A stretch of DNA of 64,000 bases from CBDFMR01 sp965249765. GTDB lineage: Bacteria > Bacteroidota > Bacteroidia > Chitinophagales > Saprospiraceae. The stretch lies in the NCBI GenBank assembly GCA_965249765.1, contig CBDFMR010000004.1:248001-312000 (forward strand), read 5' to 3'. Below are positions 26,702 to 35,985 of this stretch, in pieces. Below the pieces are notes generated by a model. It did not search any database and had not been told where the DNA came from. It saw nothing but the letters and a program-made list of their open reading frames with translations. The first letter of the stretch is position 1, and each line of letters opens with the position of its first letter. A program made the position numbers and the translations under genes.

Positions 26702-28177
26702 TTAAAACTTAAATCCCAAGGTAAGTACAAATCTAGAGAAATCGGTTTCATTGGTCACTTGTTGATTGCGATCCATATCGAGTACATTGTATGGTATATA
26801 TCCTTCTTCATGACTTGTCCTTTGATAACCTAGATCAATGAAGAATTTGTTTTGTCTCAGACCGATACCTGTGCTCATTATTTTGGTATCTGCATTTCCA
26901 TTGTCAAGATCATAAGGAGATCCATTAAGTCCATATCCCAGTCTGAATCTTACATCATCATATCCTACCTCGCCACCGAGCCTCAGGTTAATGGCTGATG
27001 TGAACTGAAGATCGATTTGATCGTTGAGTTCTTGCTCAAAGAATGCATCAGAAGAATCATTACTGTCAGATGTAAGATTGAAACTACTGCTTTTGTAGTC
27101 AACATACTCTACATCAGCTGAGACAAATCCTCGTAGCCTACCAGCTTGCCATACCTGTGCTGCACTACCGGTAAGCCTCCATGGCGTAGTAGCTTTGTAC
27201 TCAAAGAATCCATCAGGGGATCTCTGATTTTCAGGGCTAGGGCATACGGTACAGTCGTATTCCAGTGACGTAAAATAATTATCATCCAATGAAAACCAGG
27301 TAGGAGACTGGATAGAAGCACCAATCCGAGTCGTCTTTACCGGCTTGTAAATGACTCCGAGTTTTACATTTATACCGGCTCCACTTGTATTGACAAATTC
27401 AGTATAAGTCAGATTGTTGAATATCGGAATGGCATCATTGTCATCACTTTCCTGATAGGTCTTCGTCTCTTCAAACGAGTAAAGTGGAATTCCCAAGCTA
27501 GCTCCCAAAGACAGTTTCTCCATACTTCCTGCCCACGCTAAGGACAACTCACTTAGTCTTCCTGAGCGGCTCACGATTTGCGTTTTATCGACATTTTGGT
27601 TAGGCGCAAAATCGCTCGTGTAGTCTCCGTTGTCGTCTTCATAGATTGCACCCGCATCCCATGCAAGACCTGCTTCAAAATTATCTAGCTCATCTAAAGA
27701 TTTTCCATTGGAAAGTTCAATAAATCGTTCTGTTATGGACCCCTCTGTGGTCCCACTATAGATAAAATCTTGAGTATAATTGGCTTGCTTGTTGAGGCTG
27801 ATGGCTATGTTGTTAGTCAACCAATTGGACCCCGAAGGTCTATACGCAAACACAACGCCCAGATTGTCCAATCCAAACTTTGAAGCACCATCATCCAGTT
27901 TACTAGCGATGTCAGCATTGAGGTACGATGTTGTGTTATTAGATGTGATCGATGGAGTGATTACGAATGCTGACGATCTGAATTCCCCAAGACCAGCCGG
28001 ATTGATATTCAACGTAGATAGATCACCACCTACGGCACCAAGAGCTCCTCCAATACCTGCTGCAGTCGCAGTCGCAGCAGGATTTAATTGACTTATCCTC
28101 AGTACATCAGTATAGACCTGGCCATAAATTGTTGTAGTGAGAAAAAGTATCAGAGATAGTGTAAATATATTTTTCAT
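26702..28177 (-). CDS. OmpP1/FadL-like outer-membrane transporter
   Basis: The 491-residue protein has a signal peptide (NIFTLSLILFLTTTIYGQ). The FadL N-terminal feature follows: ISQLNPAATATAAGIGGALG, then VGGDLSTLNINPAGLGEF, the conserved NPAGL motif. The rest alternates amphipathic strands and ends SRFVLTLGFKF with terminal Phe. FadL-type porins pass hydrophobic molecules such as long-chain fatty acids through a lateral opening. It is probably monocistronic. A terminator for the neighbouring upstream gene lies at 28242-28278, before this start. Confidence 0.9.
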   Translation of the reverse strand: MKNIFTLSLILFLTTTIYGQVYTDVLRISQLNPAATATAAGIGGALGAVGGDLSTLNINPAGLGEFRSSAFVITPSITSNNTTSYLNADIASKLDDGASKFGLDNLGVVFAYRPSGSNWLTNNIAISLNKQANYTQDFIYSGTTEGSITERFIELSNGKSLDELDNFEAGLAWDAGAIYEDDNGDYTSDFAPNQNVDKTQIVSRSGRLSELSLAWAGSMEKLSLGASLGIPLYSFEETKTYQESDDNDAIPIFNNLTYTEFVNTSGAGINVKLGVIYKPVKTTRIGASIQSPTWFSLDDNYFTSLEYDCTVCPSPENQRSPDGFFEYKATTPWRLTGSAAQVWQAGRLRGFVSADVEYVDYKSSSFNLTSDSNDSSDAFFEQELNDQIDLQFTSAINLRLGGEVGYDDVRFRLGYGLNGSPYDLDNGNADTKIMSTGIGLRQNKFFIDLGYQRTSHEEGYIPYNVLDMDRNQQVTNETDFSRFVLTLGFKF

Positions 28178-28241
28178 TTAAATCTAGTTTAGTTTTGTCG
28201 GAAGACTGTGGTCGAGTTATAGCGTCTTCCTTAATAGCCAT

Positions 28242-28278
28242 AAAAAAAGGGTGACTGAACATTACCGCTCATTCACCC
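28242..28278 (-). terminator. Rho-independent terminator after the Tyr/Ser/Arg-rich gene
   Basis: On the minus strand GGGTGAATGA pairs imperfectly with TCAGTCACCC across a short loop and is followed by a run of seven T residues. It lies about 25 bp beyond the stop of the gene ending at 28304. Confidence 0.8.
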
Positions 28279-28303
28279 CTGTGTGTTCTTATTTAATCTA
28301 AGT

Positions 28304-29410
28304 TTATCTGTTTCCTTTACGGGAGGTACTTCTGGATTTAGATGTTCCTCCTGATGATTTTCTACTTGAAGAAGAGCTGCTACGAGTCGATGATGACCTA
28401 CTTGGGCTTCTGCTTCCTGATGACATGTTCGATTTTCCACCCGATCTACTGCTGCTTCTTGTTGTGGTTTTGCTGCGATCCTGAGTACGAGTACTTCCTC
28501 TGGACGCGCCACTACGAGAATTTGTTTTTCCTTTATTAATGGAGCGCGATTGGTCAGGTGATCTTTTCGACGTCCTTGTACTTCTTTCACTGTTACTCCT
28601 TGTTGCTTTATCACCACCACTCAAGCTTCTTTCACTGTTATTCTTTCTGTCGTAGATACGTGTACGTGTCTGCTCCTTTCTCTTACCATCCGTGAGCTTG
28701 GTATCATTATCTCTAATGATCTGTCTTTGCTTATCAGTATCTGTTCTAGGCGATTGAGCTCTTGGCGAGTCCTTTCTTCCTTGGGTAGATGAGGTAATAG
28801 ATCCAGATCTTCTGGAACCATAGTATGTACCGTTCGGATTCGAGTTATTGTTGCTATAGTTATTGTTGTAATTATTGCCATAAGTAGGGCAGTAATTGGC
28901 GTAGCTGTTATAACCACTTCCATTTCCATAACCACCATAGTAATATGGATTGTACCAAGATGAAGCATAGCCCCATGGTCTATAAGACCTTCCATATCTA
29001 TATGGATTGTAGGACCCCCATCCATTACCTATGCTGATGTAAATAGAACTTCCTCCGCCATAGTAATAAGGATCGTAGTAAGAATAACGTTGGTTAAATG
29101 GATCATAATGATACCTGTCTACATAACAAGGGTCATAGTAGCCAAAGCCATTGTAACTTCTTTTAAATCTTCTGATTCTGGATGAATATGAATACCCATA
29201 ATAGTCATCTTCTTCATAATCATAGTCGTCATACTCGTCGTTGTCGTAATCGTATTCATCATTATCATAGCCATCACTGTAATCTTCTGAGTAATACTCG
29301 TCATCTGAGTCTGGATCGTAATAGACGTCATCAAACTGAGCACTTAGACCCGTTGAGAACATCATGGCCAGTAACATGGCGTACATTTGATAATTTATTT
29401 TTGACTTCAT
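28304..29410 (-). CDS. Secreted low-complexity protein, acidic/Tyr-rich N-half, Ser/Arg-rich C-half
   Basis: A signal peptide (YAMLLAMMFSTGLSAQ) is followed by an Asp/Tyr/Glu-rich stretch (about residues 27-70). Then comes a Gly/Tyr/Asn-rich middle with two Cys residues (about 80-200), and a strongly basic Ser/Arg/Thr/Lys-rich tail (about 200-368). The charge is bipolar: strongly negative near the N-terminus and strongly positive at the C-terminus. No enzymatic domain is evident. Possible roles are adhesion, polyelectrolyte self-assembly or binding of nucleic acid or polysaccharide, all inference. The reading frame is trusted because of the signal peptide and the terminator just downstream. 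Confidence 0.75.
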   Translation of the reverse strand: MKSKINYQMYAMLLAMMFSTGLSAQFDDVYYDPDSDDEYYSEDYSDGYDNDEYDYDNDEYDDYDYEEDDYYGYSYSSRIRRFKRSYNGFGYYDPCYVDRYHYDPFNQRYSYYDPYYYGGGSSIYISIGNGWGSYNPYRYGRSYRPWGYASSWYNPYYYGGYGNGSGYNSYANYCPTYGNNYNNNYSNNNSNPNGTYYGSRRSGSITSSTQGRKDSPRAQSPRTDTDKQRQIIRDNDTKLTDGKRKEQTRTRIYDRKNNSERSLSGGDKATRSNSERSTRTSKRSPDQSRSINKGKTNSRSGASRGSTRTQDRSKTTTRSSSRSGGKSNMSSGSRSPSRSSSTRSSSSSSRKSSGGTSKSRSTSRKGNR

Positions 29411-29639
29411 AGTCCTTTTGTTTAGCTGTTATTAATCAACTCTCTTACAGTGATCATTCGCAATTTATTACTTTTACTTTTGATATTTAGTTAAGAGAGT
29501 ATTAAAGTAAATTTTTTCTTTATAATCAGTTATTTGAGAACTTTATCTCAGACTTCTTACAACATATGACGGTGATTTTGAGCAAGAAGTTCAATGACCC
29601 ACAGAATTAGGTATATTTTAACGGAAATTCAATAATTAT

Positions 29640-31106
29640 ATGGCTAAGGCAATCACAAGTAGAGAGGAGGATTATTCGCAATGGTATAACGATATTGTTA
29701 GAAAAGCGGGACTGGCTGACCATTCACCAGTAAGAGGATGTATGGTGATCAAGCCACTTGGTTTTGCCATATGGGAAAACATGAAAGCGCAGCTTGACAA
29801 GATGTTTAAGGAGACGGGGCATGTCAATGCTTATTTTCCGTTATTGATTCCCAAGAGTTTCTTGAGTAAGGAGGCAGACCATGTTGAAGGGTTTGCTAAG
29901 GAATGTGCAGTAGTGACACATCATAGGCTAATGAACAATCCTGATGGACCCGGAGTAGTGGTTGATCCAAGTGCTAAATTGGAAGAAGAGCTCATTATTC
30001 GACCTACATCAGAGACAATCATCTGGAATTCGTATAGAGATTGGATAAAATCTTACAGAGACCTTCCCTTGCTTATAAACCAATGGGCCAATGTAATGAG
30101 ATGGGAGATGAGGACAAGGCCTTTTTTAAGAACTGCAGAATTTCTATGGCAGGAAGGACATACTGCCCATGCAACAAGGGATGAGGCATGGAAGGAAGCC
30201 GAATTAATCCATGAAGTCTATGCGAGATTTGCCGAGGACTACATGGCAATGCCAGTCATTAAAGGAGTTAAGACAGAAACGGAAAGATTTGCAGGAGCTG
30301 ATGAGACCTTTACCATTGAAGCATTGATGCAAGATAGGAAGGCCCTTCAGGCCGGAACATCACATTTTTTGGGCCAGAATTTTGCCAAGGCATTCGATGT
30401 AAAATATCAGGACCGAGACAATAAGGAAGAGTATGTATGGGCTACGTCATGGGGAGTATCTACTAGACTCGTAGGCGGGTTGATCATGACACATTCTGAT
30501 GACGATGGACTCGTCCTCCCACCGAAACTCGCACCTACGCAAGTAGTAATCGTACCTATTCCTAAACCGCTACCGGAACTGGCCATTCATGTGGAGAAGT
30601 TGGCGGAGAAGTTGAGAGACTTAGGAGTTAGAGTGGCCATTGACAATGATGAGCAGAAGAGACCGGGATTTAAATTTGCCCAATATGAGATGGAAGGTGT
30701 ACCTGTAAGAGTAGGTATGGGTATGAGGGATATTGAAAAAAATGTTGTAGAAATAGCACGACGCGATACCAAAGAAAAGGTGAGCATATCAATGGATCGA
30801 AGCGATAAGTATATCAAGGACTTATTGGATAAAATCCAGGATAATCTTTTTAAAAGGGCTCTGGTATTTAGAGATGACAATACAACGCTCGTAGATACCT
30901 TTGATCAATTCAAAGAAGTCATTGAAGACAAAGGAGGATTTGTCTTTGCTCACTGGGATGGTACTGCTGAGACCGAGGCTAAAATCAAGGAGCTCACCAA
31001 GGCCACCATACGATGTATCCCGAATGCTGCTCAATTGGAGGAAGGTCAGTGTATTCTGACAGGGAAGCCTAGCAAGAGGAGGGTCTTATTTGCGAGGGCG
31101 TATTAG
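29640..31106 (+). CDS. proS: Prolyl-tRNA synthetase, archaeal/eukaryotic-like type
   Basis: The enzyme charges tRNA(Pro) with proline in the cytosol. At 488 residues it is the short class II form without the bacterial insertion (editing) domain. Visible signatures include GCMVIKPLGFAIWENM, motif 2 in RTRPFLRTAEFLWQEGHTAH, the motif 3 region TSWGVSTRLVGGLIMTHSDD, an anticodon-binding domain (about 300-400) and a C-terminal domain ending in tyrosine (VLFARAY), as is typical of this type. It is followed by a 220-bp spacer and the DUF3127 gene. Confidence 0.97.
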   Translation: MAKAITSREEDYSQWYNDIVRKAGLADHSPVRGCMVIKPLGFAIWENMKAQLDKMFKETGHVNAYFPLLIPKSFLSKEADHVEGFAKECAVVTHHRLMNNPDGPGVVVDPSAKLEEELIIRPTSETIIWNSYRDWIKSYRDLPLLINQWANVMRWEMRTRPFLRTAEFLWQEGHTAHATRDEAWKEAELIHEVYARFAEDYMAMPVIKGVKTETERFAGADETFTIEALMQDRKALQAGTSHFLGQNFAKAFDVKYQDRDNKEEYVWATSWGVSTRLVGGLIMTHSDDDGLVLPPKLAPTQVVIVPIPKPLPELAIHVEKLAEKLRDLGVRVAIDNDEQKRPGFKFAQYEMEGVPVRVGMGMRDIEKNVVEIARRDTKEKVSISMDRSDKYIKDLLDKIQDNLFKRALVFRDDNTTLVDTFDQFKEVIEDKGGFVFAHWDGTAETEAKIKELTKATIRCIPNAAQLEEGQCILTGKPSKRRVLFARAY

Positions 31107-31297
31107 GAACATATTTAGTAGCCTATGTGAATATAATTGAGAATTCAGTGAGATCGATATAATGCGATCTGATCTTGGATCAACAGGTGTTTTGCTATAC
31201 CAAATAGAGAGTGGAAATTTTACAGCAACTAAGAAGATGATCCTCTTATAGTTTGTTTTTATGGCGCACTAGCAATAACAAATAACGATTTAATAAA

Positions 31298-31305
31298 TAT
31301 ATTTG
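31298..31305 (+). promoter_or_regulatory. Bacteroidota -7 element for the DUF3127 gene
   Basis: TATATTTG fits TAnnTTTG and lies 21 bp before the ATG at 31327, in an AT-rich spacer. No clear -33 TTG is positioned ideally. Confidence 0.45.
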
Positions 31306-31326
31306 CACCTCAATTAAAATAACCAT

Positions 31327-31695
31327 ATGTCATTCGAGATACCAGGTAAACTTCATAAAAAGTTTGATACAGAATCGAAGACTGAAACTTTTCAGGCAAG
31401 AGAATTCGTTATTCAGACAGAAGGTCAATACCCTCAATTTGTAAAGTTTCAACTGACTCAGGATCGATGCCAGTTGATAGACAAGTACAATGATGGAGAT
31501 ATGATCAACGTTCATTTTGACCTCAGGGGAAGAGAATGGAACGAAAAGTATTTTACTAATCTCAATGCATGGAGAATTGAAGCACATCAAGAATCAAGCC
31601 CAGATACGCCACCAGCTGATGGATTCGATTCGTTTCCTACGACTGAGGATCAGCCCAAGGTCATCCAGGAAGACTTCGAAGATCTTCCTTTCTAG
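31327..31695 (+). CDS. DUF3127 domain protein
   Basis: The 122-residue protein matches the small Bacteroidota DUF3127 family. It has GKLHKKFDTESKTETFQARE, then YPQFVKFQLTQDRCQLID, then the conserved MINVHFDLRGREWN and FTNLNAWRIE, and a disordered acidic tail ending FEDLPF. That tail resembles the acidic tip of single-stranded DNA-binding proteins, and the fold is probably OB-like. A role in single-stranded nucleic acid handling is inferred. The next gene begins inside its 3' end. Confidence 0.85.
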   Translation: MSFEIPGKLHKKFDTESKTETFQAREFVIQTEGQYPQFVKFQLTQDRCQLIDKYNDGDMINVHFDLRGREWNEKYFTNLNAWRIEAHQESSPDTPPADGFDSFPTTEDQPKVIQEDFEDLPF

Positions 31696-32230
31696 GACGA
31701 TTTTTTTATTTATAATATTTCTCTTCTCTCTCTCTCTCAGTGCGCAGAGCATCGAGTCTATGCATACTCGATGGGATGACAGCTTCAAGGAATGGGATGT
31801 CTATCTCTACGATGTGGAAGATGCAGGTGAGATCACGATGCGTTGGCAGTTAAATGATGATTGGTCGGTGTGGGATTTTGACCTTGGAGAATGGTCGGGG
31901 GAAATCCGGCGCAAATGGAAAGACGATCCCCATCTATGGGAGCTACGCGGAGGAGGAGTCATCGTCACAGCCAAGACGGTCTGGCGAAAAGACTTTACAG
32001 AATGGAAAATCAGCGATGGAGAGGAGACCATCAGATTGATTTCTAGATATACCAATGACCTCAGCGAGTGGAATGTCAAATCCCGTGAGGATGACTTCAC
32101 GATATATCAAGAATGGCATGGTGATGCGAGGGATTGGATCATTGAAGATTATCTTGACGAATCTTACAGTCTGCCACTAAGACTGATGGCATCATTTATG
32201 GCGGTGTACCATTCGGTACCTAAGGTGTAG
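31619..32230 (+). CDS. Trp-rich secreted protein overlapping the DUF3127 gene
   Basis: A signal-like helix (RTIFLFIIFLFSLSLSAQ) is encoded just after the DUF3127 stop. However, no standard start codon lies close before it. The nearest in-frame ATG is at 31619, giving a 26-residue leader before the helix and a 77-bp overlap with the preceding gene. The mature part has about 160 residues and repeats a W..D pattern (EWDVYLYD, DDWSVWDFDLGEW, DDPHLWELR, EWKISD, EWNVKS, DWIIEDY), giving about a dozen Trp residues. It probably forms a repeated beta sheet. I do not recognise a family. Translation may be coupled to DUF3127. Confidence 0.7.
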   Translation: MDSIRFLRLRISPRSSRKTSKIFLSRTIFLFIIFLFSLSLSAQSIESMHTRWDDSFKEWDVYLYDVEDAGEITMRWQLNDDWSVWDFDLGEWSGEIRRKWKDDPHLWELRGGGVIVTAKTVWRKDFTEWKISDGEETIRLISRYTNDLSEWNVKSREDDFTIYQEWHGDARDWIIEDYLDESYSLPLRLMASFMAVYHSVPKV

Positions 32231-32424
32231 GTTCTTATAAATGCTTGGAACAAAAAAAGCAACCTTGAAGAACCTGCCTTCTTGTTCTACTGCCTGATTT
32301 AAGTAAGCTATTCAAAGTAATAATAGAGATTGGCATGATCTGGGATTATATACTTATACAACATTCAGGTATGACTTGATCCCCTCGTTTACAATCAAGG
32401 CTACCCATTCTCCTTTTATGCTGA

Positions 32425-33840
32425 GTGCTTTTGTTTATTCAAATCTTACATGTAAGTAAGATTGTACCATTTTCTGAAAACAGCAATGTAAGGAAGGTAA
32501 TAGAGCGAGGCAATAATTTCATTATTCCATCAAGAAATTTTGTGGATGACGAGAATTCTGGGAGCATAATATTGGTAGATTCTGATTTTAACGCAATCAA
32601 TGAATTTCATTATGTTGGAACACCATTTGGTAGAAAAAGTCCTTATAAGATTGGATCAAAGTACTATGGTTACTGTGATCATGGTAGTGAGGCCAAATAT
32701 CTCTCCTTGATAATAATCAATGATGATTTAACAATGGATACTTCATTTAATTATACCTCATTGTCAACTGATAATGGAGTGTCCTCCACCATAGTTTTGG
32801 CCGAATACCTGTACGACGTGAGTGTCGATAGGTTCAGTGAACTAGAACGACAGATCCACATCAAGAAAATAGACACTTTGGGCAAAGTACTATGGGCTCG
32901 TAACTACGGACAGAATGTCAATTATTCTTTTATCATCGAGGCAGATACAACGATGGACCAGCATATCTTACTGAGTGGTGAGACCATCGTATCAGGAGAG
33001 TTCAAAGGTCTTGCCTATAAACTCGACCAAGAAGGCGAAGTCATCTGGCAATACATTGGGGAAGAATCATTGGATGACGTCAGCTCTCAACAGTGGATAG
33101 CGGAGTTGAGCTCAGAAGATATAATATTGGCAACTACTGTAGATTATGGAGACAGTCTGGACTTTATTGTAAATGACTGGAATGACCGTGTACCAAAATT
33201 TCGATGGCTAGATGCCGAAGGGATTGAATACCGCACAAAATTATTACCAACAGATAAACCAGAGCGGATATCACTTACAGGAGTAAATGGGCTCAGGGAT
33301 CAAGGATTTCTGGCATTTGGTTCTATTAACCACCCGGACCTCGAGGGGGATTACGGTTGGATATTGAAGATGAGCAATGAAGGCGACATCATCTGGCATC
33401 GCAAGTACTATCATCCTGAAATCGCCGAGGAAGGCTATCATGCTGTACGGGAAATATTAGAATTGGACAATGGTGATCTCATAGTTCTGGGCAGGGTAGC
33501 CATTCCCGGAGAGAATATCAGGATATGGATGATGCGCCTCAACTCAGAAGGTTGTTTTGGAGATACAGGAGACTGTGGCACGGATATTATCTCGGCGACA
33601 GATGATGTCGCTGATGAAATAAGAGCCATCTCCGTTTATCCCAATCCAGTCACAGATAGACTCCATCTTGACGTTGAAATACCATCGACCTATAGTATCT
33701 TCGATGTAGAAGGCAATATGGTCATGACAGGCAAGGCATCTCATACAATAGAAGTATCTTCTTTGCCGTCTGGCACCTACTTAGTACGATGGTCAGGAGA
33801 AGACAAAAAATCAGGACTTTCTAGATTTGTGAAGTTATAG
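32425..33840 (+). CDS. Secreted T9SS cargo protein with repeated beta-propeller-like strands
   Basis: The 471-residue product has repeating strands of the kind GDIIWHRKYYHPE and GDLIVLGRVAIPGENIRIW, as in delta-60-type repeat or PQQ-like propeller proteins. It ends in a type A T9SS sorting domain (ISVYPNPVTDRLHLDVEIP, FDVEGNMVM, LPSGTYLVRW, KL). The N-terminus is weak: GTG at 32425 directly follows a stop and yields only a short hydrophobic lead (LLFIQILHV). An ATG at 32418 in another frame runs into a stop after 13 codons. The signal peptide may have been lost or frameshifted, so secretion is uncertain. Confidence 0.75.
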   Translation: MLLFIQILHVSKIVPFSENSNVRKVIERGNNFIIPSRNFVDDENSGSIILVDSDFNAINEFHYVGTPFGRKSPYKIGSKYYGYCDHGSEAKYLSLIIINDDLTMDTSFNYTSLSTDNGVSSTIVLAEYLYDVSVDRFSELERQIHIKKIDTLGKVLWARNYGQNVNYSFIIEADTTMDQHILLSGETIVSGEFKGLAYKLDQEGEVIWQYIGEESLDDVSSQQWIAELSSEDIILATTVDYGDSLDFIVNDWNDRVPKFRWLDAEGIEYRTKLLPTDKPERISLTGVNGLRDQGFLAFGSINHPDLEGDYGWILKMSNEGDIIWHRKYYHPEIAEEGYHAVREILELDNGDLIVLGRVAIPGENIRIWMMRLNSEGCFGDTGDCGTDIISATDDVADEIRAISVYPNPVTDRLHLDVEIPSTYSIFDVEGNMVMTGKASHTIEVSSLPSGTYLVRWSGEDKKSGLSRFVKL

Positions 33841-33888
33841 CTTGCTCTTCTTAGGTATTGGAATTTGAAAAGGAGAAGTTACATTACT

Positions 33889-34335
33889 TTACCTCATTAT
33901 CTGGTCACTGTGTTCTTTTGCTTTTACATTCGTAATGATGTCTTCTATCACTCCCAACTCATCGATCACAAAAGTTGTTCTTATCAGGCCCATATACTTT
34001 CTGCCAAACAACATTTTTTTACCCCAGACACCGTATGCCTTTAAAAGCTTATGATCTGGATCAGAAATGAGGGAGTAGGGGAGATTATATTTTTTGATGA
34101 AATTGCGATGCTTCTTTGTGCTGTCCGGGCTAACTCCCAGCACCACGTATCCTTTTGACAGGAAGGCTTCATGATTGTCCCTTAAGTTGCAGGCCTCCGT
34201 GGTACAAGTGGGCGTATTATCTTTAGGATAGAAAAACAAAACGACTTTCTTACCTCTATATTGACCTAATGATACCTCTGTGTCATCCTCTATTGTGGCA
34301 GTCCAATTGGGTGCCTCCTGACCTTTCTTTAACAT
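33889..34335 (-). CDS. bcp: Thioredoxin-dependent thiol peroxidase (Bcp/PrxQ)
   Basis: The 148-residue cytosolic peroxiredoxin reduces H2O2 and organic peroxides using thioredoxin. It shows APNWTATIEDDTEVSL, then VVLFFYPKDNTPTCTTEACN with the peroxidatic Cys in TPTC and the likely resolving Cys five residues later. GVSPDSTKKHRNFIKKYNLP and FVIDELGVI follow. Its start directly abuts the stop of the M23 peptidase gene, so it is the last gene of a meaB-M23-bcp operon. Confidence 0.95.
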   Translation of the reverse strand: MLKKGQEAPNWTATIEDDTEVSLGQYRGKKVVLFFYPKDNTPTCTTEACNLRDNHEAFLSKGYVVLGVSPDSTKKHRNFIKKYNLPYSLISDPDHKLLKAYGVWGKKMLFGRKYMGLIRTTFVIDELGVIEDIITNVKAKEHSDQIMR

Positions 34336-35985
34336 CTATATTTTTATTTCAATTGTCTCTACCGCAGTATTGCGTCTATCATCTGTAACAGTGATAGTTA
34401 CAATGTGTTTTCCTTTGTCCCATTCTCTCGTGTCCATGAGAAGACTGTTTCTCAATAGATTGTACTCTGCGGGATACCATACACCGTTCACATTACAGCT
34501 TATTTCCAGATCATCGGCTTCTCCCTTCGCAGTAAAATTGTCCTTGACTGAGAATTTTATTTGATTATTGCTTTTCGAGAGAAGCTTGATCTGTGGTGGT
34601 ATGGTATCTTTCATGATCCTGTATTCTCCCAGATCGCGAGTCGACGTTTCTAGTCGGTCATTGATGATATTGGCACCATATGTATACGGCTTCTTATCAA
34701 ATCTTACAAACGTATATTTAGTGATGTCACTCTCTTGGTCGAGGAGGCCGATCGAGTAGCTCATTTTACATGATTTGCGTAAGGCGATAGACTCGTCACC
34801 CAAGACCAGCTTGTTGTCGTCTTCATATTTTGTTAATGATATCTCTTCATTTTTATAAACTGATCTAGGTGGGAAAAACACATGTACCGTCGAGTCTCTT
34901 GATGACAATAAGAGGGATTGATCTGGCGCTAGTGAGACGACTCCCTCATGTATGATAGGTTCTATCATTTGCTTGTCTCGATATACCTTGAAATCCCTTG
35001 TGTATTCATTGCCATGGTAATCTCTAGCAATAATTTTTACGCGTCTGGACCGGGAAGAATAAAGGTTAAAAACACCGCGATTCTTGACAGAGTCGATCAA
35101 TCTTGAGGTATTAGCTGGAAGTTGATAACACATAAAGTACCTCCTTTTTGATTTCTTGTATTCAGGATAATCAATCATCGAATTGATAAACCTAGTATCA
35201 TCAAAAGAAACATCATCTAGTTTGATCGAATAATAGAGCGTATCGTCTACCGTCATTGCCATGCTATAAATGCCATTGAAATTGCTGGCACCATTCATTT
35301 TGTCATAGCCTTTGATTCCTACGGCGCATCTCCAAGCACCCAAATAATTATCGGTTTTAGTTGCACTTCTCGAAGTGACGACTTGCATATTCGGCGTCAG
35401 ACCATATAGTCGTATATCATTGATTATAGGGTTTATGTCATCCGCAACATCCAGTCCAGCCAAGAATGGATTGATGGGTACTTCGCTTTCTGTTTCTCTG
35501 ATTTCAAAATGTAAGTGTGGGGCATAAGACCTTCCTGAATTCCCTAATGTGCCCAGAGCTGTTCGTTGATCAAGAGGAAAATCAAGACTGTCAAGATATA
35601 GATCTACGTTCAATGACTCGTGCTTACGTTGGTGCTCCCGAAAAATAGTCTTCAACACGGGATGCAGGTCCTTTAAATGCCCATATACAGAAGTAAATCC
35701 GTTGGGATGATCAATGTAGATGGCGTTGCCGTACCCGCCTGCTGTGGATCTCACTCTAGAGACATATCCTATGGCGATGTTGTAGATGCTATCTTTACCT
35801 TCTCCTTTCTTGGGTTTAATATCGATCCCAGCATGGAAGTGATTGTTTCTCAATTCTCCAAACGAGCCTGATAACCTCATCTTAAATTCGACCGGTGGAT
35901 TAATTTCCAGATCACCCCAAATAAGTGACTCTTGTCCCAAGGCAAAAATTGGAAGGAGTGATAAAATAATAGTCAGTAACTTCAT
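34336..35985 (-). CDS. M23-family (LytM-like) peptidase
   Basis: The 549-residue exported protein has a signal (LLTIILSLLPIFALGQ) and an early M23 zinc-peptidase domain. It holds the first zinc ligands in FHAGIDI (HxxxD), the YGHL segment and the HLHFEIR motif with the final His, all within about residues 50-170. The catalytic set appears complete. The C-terminal 350 or so residues are beta-rich with repeated Ig-like strands, probably substrate or envelope binding. Such enzymes cut peptidoglycan cross-bridges in the periplasm. The start overlaps meaB by four bases. Confidence 0.9.
   Translation of the reverse strand: MKLLTIILSLLPIFALGQESLIWGDLEINPPVEFKMRLSGSFGELRNNHFHAGIDIKPKKGEGKDSIYNIAIGYVSRVRSTAGGYGNAIYIDHPNGFTSVYGHLKDLHPVLKTIFREHQRKHESLNVDLYLDSLDFPLDQRTALGTLGNSGRSYAPHLHFEIRETESEVPINPFLAGLDVADDINPIINDIRLYGLTPNMQVVTSRSATKTDNYLGAWRCAVGIKGYDKMNGASNFNGIYSMAMTVDDTLYYSIKLDDVSFDDTRFINSMIDYPEYKKSKRRYFMCYQLPANTSRLIDSVKNRGVFNLYSSRSRRVKIIARDYHGNEYTRDFKVYRDKQMIEPIIHEGVVSLAPDQSLLLSSRDSTVHVFFPPRSVYKNEEISLTKYEDDNKLVLGDESIALRKSCKMSYSIGLLDQESDITKYTFVRFDKKPYTYGANIINDRLETSTRDLGEYRIMKDTIPPQIKLLSKSNNQIKFSVKDNFTAKGEADDLEISCNVNGVWYPAEYNLLRNSLLMDTREWDKGKHIVTITVTDDRRNTAVETIEIKI

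Noticed and set aside
28621..29025. Long frames overlapping the low-complexity gene at 28273-28620, 28621-29025 and 29119-29343
   Set aside because: Repetitive codons of the real gene keep other frames open; these lack signal peptides, domains and starts in context.
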